This document shows positions 56,906 through 64,000 of a stretch of 64,000 bases of DNA, in pieces. Position 1 is the stretch's first letter, and each line of letters opens with the position of its first letter. Source of the DNA: Heterostelium album PN500. Its lineage: Eukaryota > Evosea > Eumycetozoa > Acytosteliales > Acytosteliaceae. The stretch covers positions 1,788 through 65,787 of the forward strand of contig NW_008805075.1 in assembly GCF_000004825.1 (NCBI RefSeq), given 5' to 3'. The position numbers were made by a program, and so were the translations under genes. The notes below the pieces were generated by a model that worked only from the letters and a program-made list of their open reading frames with translations, did no database searches and had not been told where the DNA came from.

Positions 56906-59900
56906 ATGGGTAGATCAAAATCAAAGAAAACAAATCAACCATCATTAGATTTTAAAGTAAAGAAAAAGAAATTAGGAAAGAAACCACCCCCAAATCCAAA
57001 TGTAACAGTTACAACATTTAAATCAAAGAGTATTTATTATTTGATCTTTACAATTGAATAGAAATAGTCTGTTTACATTTATTATTATTATTTTAGCATT
57101 ATATATACCAGGACAATCAATTGGTGAAAAAGATGATCCTATAACCAATCAGAGAAATCTTACGTTGAAAGATTTGCTCTCGAAAACCAAACATTATAGT
57201 GAACAGATTCGTCGTGATTCTTTGAATGGATTGAAAGATTTGATTCAGATGCATCCTGTGGTCGTAAGTCAACATATTGGTGCGATTATGAATGGAATCG
57301 TCGAGTCGGTGAATGACACCGATAAGAATGTCAGACTGGCTGCACACTCGCTCATCGCAAAGGTATTGCCACTGGTCGACCCTATTATGATGTCACCGTT
57401 CCTCCCACTCTTTGCCATCTATATCACATCGGGAATGACTCATCTAAAGTCATCGATCCGTATGGATTCACTGCAACTCTTTGAGCTGCTGATCACCCAA
57501 TTCCCACAGATGATAGGCTTCTCTCACCAGATCCTACCGAACTACTTGGAGCTGTTGAAACGTGTTGGAATACATACAACTTCATCGTTGGTTCTATCGA
57601 ATACATCGGTAGGATCATCCACATCGCTCTCAGCAATTGCCAGCGCCACAAACACCGGTGGAGGAAATGCCGCTTCCGGTGCAAGTGGAATGAAGAACAA
57701 TCAACTGGGACAGAGAATTCAAATATTACAAAGTTTATTCAAGTTGTTGGAGCGACTGTTACCTAGTGAACAACAACATCAAAGACTGCTTAGTAAAGTT
57801 AAGAGTTCAAATAGTTTGACTAGACAATGGGCAGTGCAGACTCCTCTCGCATCGACATTCACCAACTACACAGAGCGTACTGTATTCACATCATTCTTTA
57901 GCCAGACTGGATCATCGACAGGAAAGATATCGTCACGCGCATTGGAATCCGCAACGGAAACACTTGACTTTACCGCTAGCGTTATGCCGATTCTCATTGA
58001 ATGTTGGTTGGAGTTGACCCCTGGCAATCCAGGATCACACTCGACCCTTCTCGATATGGAGTTAATAGTAAAGATGTTAATGCTTTTAATTACAAAGATC
58101 AGAGAAGATCCAAACATCGGTGGTTCAGCATCAAAGAGCAACCCAAACAATGAGAAATTCGATCGTATTCGTCAAGATTATCTCAAGTACTTTGCTGCAC
58201 ACTATCCAGTTTTGGTCGGTAGCTCCGACAACCCCGACTCCAAAGAGTACTCTGCCAGTCAAGAAATCAATGCTATTGTTACACAAACACTTGCATGGTT
58301 GTTACCAACATCAATAATTACCAATACTGTTGGTAGTGGTAGTAGTAAATCAATATTACCATCGTGGTTCGAACCAGCTATCGACTTTTTCGAAGATGCA
58401 TTGGATGGAAAGCTAGTAAAGGAAGGTGAAAGAGGTCAAGCCGTTAGAACATCGATATCATCGTACTTGTGGGTTGTCATTAAGGTGTTACCATCGTTGA
58501 GTCAAGAGAGAGCACAAAGTGTACTGGAATCGTTTATCAAATTCGATAATCAATGCAACCCACTCTCCACGGCCAAGAAAGCATGTGTATTCTTCATCAA
58601 AGAGCTTATCGATATTCAAGATTCTCTCAAAGATAAATCAATCAAGAAGATCATTGAATGGGGATTATCTTCACTTCCAAAGTTACTTTGGAGAATTGGT
58701 GCATCAGATTCAAATACATCATTGGTAAGTTTTAATTAATTAAACAATTATATTTATAAAATAAGATCAACTAACAACATAACTAATAATATTAATATAT
58801 ATAATTATAGATGATTATAACAATTTTGTTATCATTTGGTAAAGATAAGAATAAGAGAGGACAATATGAAAGTATTCAAAACTCATTGGTACCATTTTTA
58901 TTTACCATTTCAAAGCCAAGTGACAAGTTCCCTCAAGGTAAACATGTCTATGGTCCTTTCATTCACTTACCGATCGACCTACAGATTCAATCATTATATT
59001 TAATCTATTACTTTACATCTATCAATTTATTAACTATTAGAGCATTAATTGCAATTTGTAAATGTATGTTTATTATCTTTTTAATTTGTTATATCAAATA
59101 TATTTATTAATATCTATTTCTTTTTCTTTTAATAATAATAATAGCACCAAAGGTATCGATTGAAGTAAAAGAAAGAATATTCGATATTATCTATTATAAA
59201 TTTGATCAAGGTTTTGGATTAGATAACTATTTGGCATTCTGTATCTCAATTACTTTGGCAATGATTCATAAGGTTGAAGACAACGGCGATGAACAACAAC
59301 AAATAGATTTAGATGGTGTTACTGATTTGGATGCTGATAACAATAACAATAATAATAACAATTCATCATTAAAGAGAAAACATGATAAGATTATGAACAA
59401 TGATAGTTCATCCGTTGATATTCAACATAGAGACAGAGTATTAAATAGAATATTTAGAGATATCAATCATCTTCGATCAACAATCCCAATTAAGAAGGTT
59501 TTAAATCCATTATTAGCTTCAGTGTTAAGAGAATTGGTATGTTTATTACATCTAAATTAAATTTATATTTTAATTACATTCATTCTAATATCATTCTAAT
59601 GATAATAACAACAAACATCAATTAGGATAATCAAACATTGGACGGAAAGAAATATATATTACAATTGATATATTCATGCTTTAATAGTAAAGATCAAGAG
59701 GAATGGTCTAGCGTTCCAAAGAGTTTGGTTGATAGCTTACCAGCTATACTATCATCATATCTGTTAACGATCGAACAACAACAACTACAGCAGAAATCAT
59801 TAATAACCAACTTAAAGGATTCATATATCTCATTAGCTCATCAATATATTCAATTGGATCAATCAACTACTTTATTGGTAAATTTGCTTAAACAAATGTC

Positions 59901-60202
59901 AAGTATGTAAAAACAAAACAAAATAAGAGAGAGAAAGAGAAAGAGATTTAACAAATACTTTCTAATATTTAATTATAGGCGAGTTGAAGGCTGATAAATC
60001 GAAATTGGTTGTTATATCAATCATATTAATGGATATCATTAAGAACAAACAGATGGAATCTTTACTTCATCAACAAGAGGCTAAAGACCAACTACAATTG
60101 TTTGTAAATGAAATATCAACACAACCCAACATTCTTGAGGAAGAGAAACCAATCGTCGACAAACTTTTATCAGAGTTTAAAATGTCACACAATAAATTAT
60201 AA
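56906..60202 (+). CDS. tex10: TEX10/Ipi1-like ribosome assembly factor
   Basis: Exons 56906-57029, 57097-58724, 58811-59063, 59145-59536, 59626-59902 and 59979-60202, 965 residues. The N-terminus MGRSKSKKTNQPSLDFKVKK ... LGKKPPPNPNVT ... TFKSKS and the IPI1 domain (LTLKDLLSKTKHYSEQIRRD, SLNGLKDLIQMHPVVVSQHI, DKNVRLAAHSLIAKVLPLVD) match animal TEX10 and yeast Ipi1. HEAT-like helices run to the end. Ipi1/TEX10 with Rix1/PELP1 and WDR18/Ipi3 removes ITS2 and prepares pre-60S particles in the nucleus; in animals it also joins the 5FMC desumoylation complex. Length is close to human TEX10 (929). Confidence 0.88.
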
Positions 60203-60377
60203 TAATAGGGAATATATTCCATTCTCCTACAATGATAACTTGTGTATTTTATTTAATTATATAATAAGATCAAAGTTGAATTGAAAAACAAATGATAGAT
60301 AACTCTATGAAATCTAATGTTTCATTCAGTGTAACAGTATTTATTATACAAAATCTTTGCTTTATATGATATCATTT

Positions 60378-62125
60378 TTAAGTGATGATCTTAGCTATTC
60401 TTTCATTAATTATATGTCTTTTAAATACTCTGTTATTGATTAAATCTCTCAAGTGTTGAGTTGATTCTATGAATCCACCATTTACAAGATAGTCTCGATT
60501 GTAACCAATGAAAATGCTTGATTGGTTATATCTTCGAAGTTCTATATTACCATTGATCCTGATGATTTCAACAGAGATTGGTAGATCTTCCAATGTATTT
60601 TCTCTGAAAAATGAGGAATCTACATTCATTGTCAATCTTTGAGGTTGCTGGTGTGCACTATCTTCGCAAACATCTTTAACTAGAATAATCTGGTACAGTA
60701 TGAGATTCTTTAAGGTCGGTGGTAATGATGAATGTAATAACTGATTATTATTTCCAGTGAGTTTAAGTAATTCCAAATTCGGTGGAAATCTACTTATTTC
60801 TTTTTCAGTATCGAATGAAAGTTTCTTGATCGATGGCAGTGAAAGGATACCTAAAAATGCTGATTCCGATTCAGCGCCATCCGAATATTTCGAGAGTTTC
60901 AATGACTGAACAGTGTTTGGAATTGATCCAAATGAAATATTACTGAATGACAGAAAAGTATCCAATTCTCTCACACCAATCGGGATGACACCAGGTTCCA
61001 AAAAATATCCAAAGTAACCAAGTGATAGCTTTGTGACACTCAATGGAATACTCCCAGGTTTCAATCTGAATAATTTCATTCCACCAAAGTCGAGATTAGT
61101 TATTGTCGATGGAATGACACTTGGTTCAATATAAATACCACCTAGAGAGCACTTGGTAAAACGAAGGGTGGTGATCGATGGTGGAAGTGAGGAGAGCCAC
61201 TCGAAATTGCATTCAATTGTTGTCAGTCTTTGAAACTGAGAGAGAATCGATAGGTTCTCAATGTTATCGACAATTTTATAATCGAGTGTTAAGGTTTCAA
61301 GTGATCTAGGTAGTTGTCCAATATCTATCTTTGGAGCAACCATATTGAATGTACAGATATGCAGAACTTTCAGATTGTCAGGCAGTGGGTGTTCCTTCAA
61401 TGTATTACCGTTGAACAGTAGTGAGAGGCGTTCCAACGACTGTGGGAGTAATCCAGGAGCAAGCTCTTGCTGTCGATAATCGGCGGTCATATATTTAATA
61501 GTATTTGGCAGCACATGTGCATTAAATACAGGTCTTTGGTTGGAGTGATTTAGCGTTTCAAGAGTGTTTGGGAGTGAACCTGGTAATATCTTTAGATTAT
61601 CACATCTGATTTCGAGTTGACTTATTCTACTATCTGAAATGTCAAATGCAAGATTGTCTTGCCATTCGAAAATAGTAACACTCCTTACATTCAAAGGTAT
61701 TTTGCTGCTAAGATTCTCTGTATTATTAACTTTTGATACTTATAATTGGTAAATATATATATTTTTAGGTTAAAGTTGTATTAACATTAACATAACATAC
61801 TATCTATTATATAGTCAGAAAATGTTGGACCCATTTTTAGAGAGGCTGAGCTACCACAAATCAATAGACTACAAGATTGAATATCTGATATTCGTTGAAA
61901 TTGTGTTTGATATGATGTAAGTGTTACATGATTACTTCTATTGTAAATCAATTGTGATTGAGCGTGTGTAAGACCGTTGAATATCAAATATCTATCTCTA
62001 TTATTATATAACTTTTTACTTGTTAAACTAAAGCATATTGAATCTAAAACTGTCAGTTCTTTGAAACTTAATATTTTAGATAGCAACAGATATGGTAAAT
62101 CTTGAATGTTATAATTTATGTACAT
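60378..62125 (-). CDS. FNIP/LRR-like repeat protein of dictyostelids
   Basis: Exons 62125-61801 and 61717-60378, 554 residues. The N-terminus LPYLLLSKILSFKELTVLDS then ICFSLTSKKLYNNRDRYL is F-box-like. The rest consists of ~22-residue units of the form LPxSLxxLxLxxNxxLxPGxLP: ELAPGLLPQSLERLSLLFNG, GSIPLSVTKLSLGYFGYFLE, PGVIPIGVRELDTF. These FNIP-type repeats form a large dictyostelid family related to leucine-rich repeats. A ligand or substrate adaptor role is assumed from the F-box-like start. The intron is 83 nt. Confidence 0.82.
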
Positions 62126-62768
62126 CTAAATTCTATTAAATCAAAAAAATAAAAATGATCTTTAATTTTTTAAACACAAAAAAAAAAAGAAATTGTATTT
62201 CTAGTTCATCTCATCTAAATAAGCAACAGGACTTAGCTTTAGTCTTTATCCCGAGACCGCGGTAAATCTATGATCGAATGGTATAAACACATTCGAAACA
62301 TTTAAATTTGTAAAAAAAAAATCAACCTTCTTTTCATTTTCAATAGAAGCAATCAATTTCATCTTTATCAATACCAAAAAAAAATCAAAAAGTTTGTTCC
62401 AATGTATGATTTTTTCCAATCATCAATTTATACTAATTTTTTTAGAGGTTTGAAAACAACCAAAACAAATTTTACAGATTCTCACTAAACTTAGTTTAAG
62501 CCCCCTCAAAAAAATAAAAATAAAGTGAAAGCATTAAGTTTGGCGATGGTTGTTGTCAAACCTCTGAAAAAAAAGGATAACTTGATTGCCCAAAAAAACC
62601 AAACATCAGAACAACCTTTTTGATTTTTTTAGTTTTTTTAAAATAAAATAATATTCATAGTAATTCTTCAAAAATATCTTTACACCCTTATTCAAGTTTA
62701 TTATTGATCACTTAATACTTATATTTGTACATTTAAGTAAAAATCACAAACACTTCTTTCATTCAAAA
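62126..62768. other. Intergenic region with inverted repeat and GC-richer island
   Basis: About 640 bp between head-to-head genes. The stretch 62220-62300 (...CCCGAGACCGCGGTAA...) is much richer in G+C than its surroundings. An 18-bp inverted repeat with one mismatch lies at 62444-62461 and 62548-62565. It may hold a small RNA gene or a miniature element. No protein-coding sequence is seen. Confidence 0.45.
62444..62565. repeat. Inverted repeat, 18-bp arms, 86-bp spacer
   Basis: AGAGGTTTGAAAACAACC (62444-62461) and GGTTGTTGTCAAACCTCT (62548-62565) are reverse complements with one mismatch. Inside, AAACTTAG... and CATTAAGTTT may extend the pairing in part. Confidence 0.6.
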
Positions 62769-63877
62769 ATGATTCATTCTATTTCTTTTATTTTATTTTT
62801 ATTGTTTTCATTGTTTTTGTTGATGAGAATAGATTCGACAGGTGCTCAACCAACAATACTTTCTTGTGCTGAAGTCAACTTCACATCTATTAGTCTTACC
62901 AGTGGTAAATATCTTCAACAATATTATATGGATAGATCACATCTTATAAATGCTATGTTAAAATGTTCTGGTAACGATTATTATGTCTTGGAGTCTCAAT
63001 CCGAACTATATCCTGGTCAATACAATATTTCTATTCTCAATGCTGAAGTAAGTATTGTTTTCTCAAATAACATAAAAATTTCATTTCTAATACTTAAAAC
63101 ATTAATTGTCAATTTTATAGACAGGCGGATTTACCCCCAAAGCAAGTTTTTATATTCCTGAACAACCAAGGATTATTTGGCAATCCAACAGTATAGATCT
63201 TCAAAATGGATTGGCATTTGCAACATACTGTCCTTCTAATACATCATATCTCTCAATTTTCAATATGAATACTGAAACTGTGTAAGTTGAAATCGAAGTA
63301 CAATCAACAAGCAAAATTGATTTCAAATTATTAACAACCATCAATTCTCTATATCACAACTTGAAACAGTGAAACGATAGAATCATCAAGTTATTGTCAA
63401 TTGTATGCTTTAGGAGCCTATGATTCAGCGAATCAATTGTATTATCTTTATGGTTTTAATACCGGAACGCTTAAAGCTTTATCATTTGGAGTATATTCGA
63501 TGATTACCAAGAGTTTCACTTATCACGATATTCCATTCGAGATGCAACATTGGTCATATGTCCAATCAGTATTTGTTTATCAATCAACTGTTTATGTTGG
63601 TCTCTTCCAAAATTCTTATTATCAGCTTATTACAGTTGACTGTGATACAAAGACCACACGTAGTATTTTCAAAGCTGATTATTTCCCATTCGAGCAGTAT
63701 ACCCTAGATTTTGTTTTCGATTCCAATGGATATATTGTGATTATTGCAAAAAATCCACCTAATTATTCGATTTTCACAATCGATCTTCAAACAGAACAAT
63801 ACACTAACCACACAATTCCAAACATCGCAGCAGAACTCGCTGTCAATTTCGAAAGCAATAGTTGTTGTGCTCAATAA
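62769..63877 (+). CDS. Secreted protein of a dictyostelid family, function unknown
   Basis: Exons 62769-63047, 63121-63281 and 63370-63877, 315 residues. It has a signal peptide (SISFILFLLFSLFLLMRIDS then TGAQ), no other membrane segment, several N-glycosylation sites, and repeated aromatic strands of the type LYYLYGFNTGTLKALSF, STVYVGLFQNSYYQLITVDC and GYIVIIAKNPPNYSIFTIDL that suggest a beta-propeller. The Cys number is low. The family resembles secreted repeat proteins common in dictyostelids, but I cannot name it. The 3' end is followed by AATAAA-like signals. Confidence 0.75.
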
Positions 63878-64000
63878 TATCATGAATTTGTCTATTTAAA
63901 TAAAAATTTATCAGAATCAAAAGAAAATTAAGCAAAAAAAAATTTAATAAAAATACAATTTTGAATTAGAGTATTCCGGGATTTACATTGACTTTGAGGG

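Overview
This window is nuclear DNA from a dictyostelid social amoeba. The evidence is very AT-rich intergenic DNA, short GT-AG introns that begin GTAAGT/GTATGT, long homopolymer runs of Asn (AAT), Gln (CAA/CAG) and Thr, and characteristic genes: actobindin, FNIP-repeat proteins, Asn-rich membrane glycoproteins and TKL kinases. I could not fix the species. Exon joints were read by eye from frame continuity and splice signals; the reported spans run from start codon to stop codon and include introns.

Left accessory region (1-12172). Three mobile-element type genes sit side by side. A DDE-type transposase-like gene (minus, 1-2065) runs off the left edge. A very long gene (plus, 3463-9299) ends in an apparently intact RuvC nuclease of the Fanzor family, the eukaryotic relatives of TnpB. 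A complete-looking piggyBac element follows (9461-12172): it has 13-bp terminal inverted repeats, a 4-bp TTAT duplication and a transposase with all three expected Asp residues. The spliced transposase appears to start with an exon that encodes a transmembrane segment. The element lies 11 bp past the stop codon of the host gene TTC1.

Housekeeping region (12188-33873). TTC1 (minus) and a small FLASH-like coiled-coil gene (plus) share a roughly 200-bp head-to-head promoter. Next come a mitochondrial rhodanese-like gene, a ZFC3H1 orthologue (nuclear RNA decay adaptor) with long polyQ/polyN tracts, a C1 / TKL-kinase / F-box-like protein, an actobindin, the ribosome-quality-control tRNA hydrolase Vms1/ANKZF1, and the COMPASS PHD-finger subunit Cfp1/Spp1. 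The 2.4-kb gap before Cfp1 holds a strong hairpin and a GC-richer island that could be a non-coding RNA.

Middle region (34905-48628). This holds an Asn-rich single-pass membrane glycoprotein, a ROMO1/Mgr2 homologue head-to-head with a ZZZ3-like Myb+ZZ protein, a RING ligase with a long acidic tail head-to-head with a coiled-coil protein, an SDT1-type HAD pyrimidine nucleotidase, an acyl-protein-thioesterase-like hydrolase, and a single-exon ankyrin-repeat protein.

Right region (49513-63877). This holds adenylosuccinate synthetase (purA), a Rab1-like GTPase that has an acylation-type N-terminus and no C-terminal prenylation cysteine, a TPR-GT41 (OGT/SPINDLY) glycosyltransferase, a TEX10/Ipi1 ribosome-assembly factor, an FNIP-repeat protein and a secreted protein with no recognised domain.

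Best leads: the Fanzor gene, the membrane-anchored piggyBac transposase, and the Rab with swapped lipidation. In at least three places the frame can be kept only by an unusually short intron (23-31 nt), a +1 slip, or an assembly indel.
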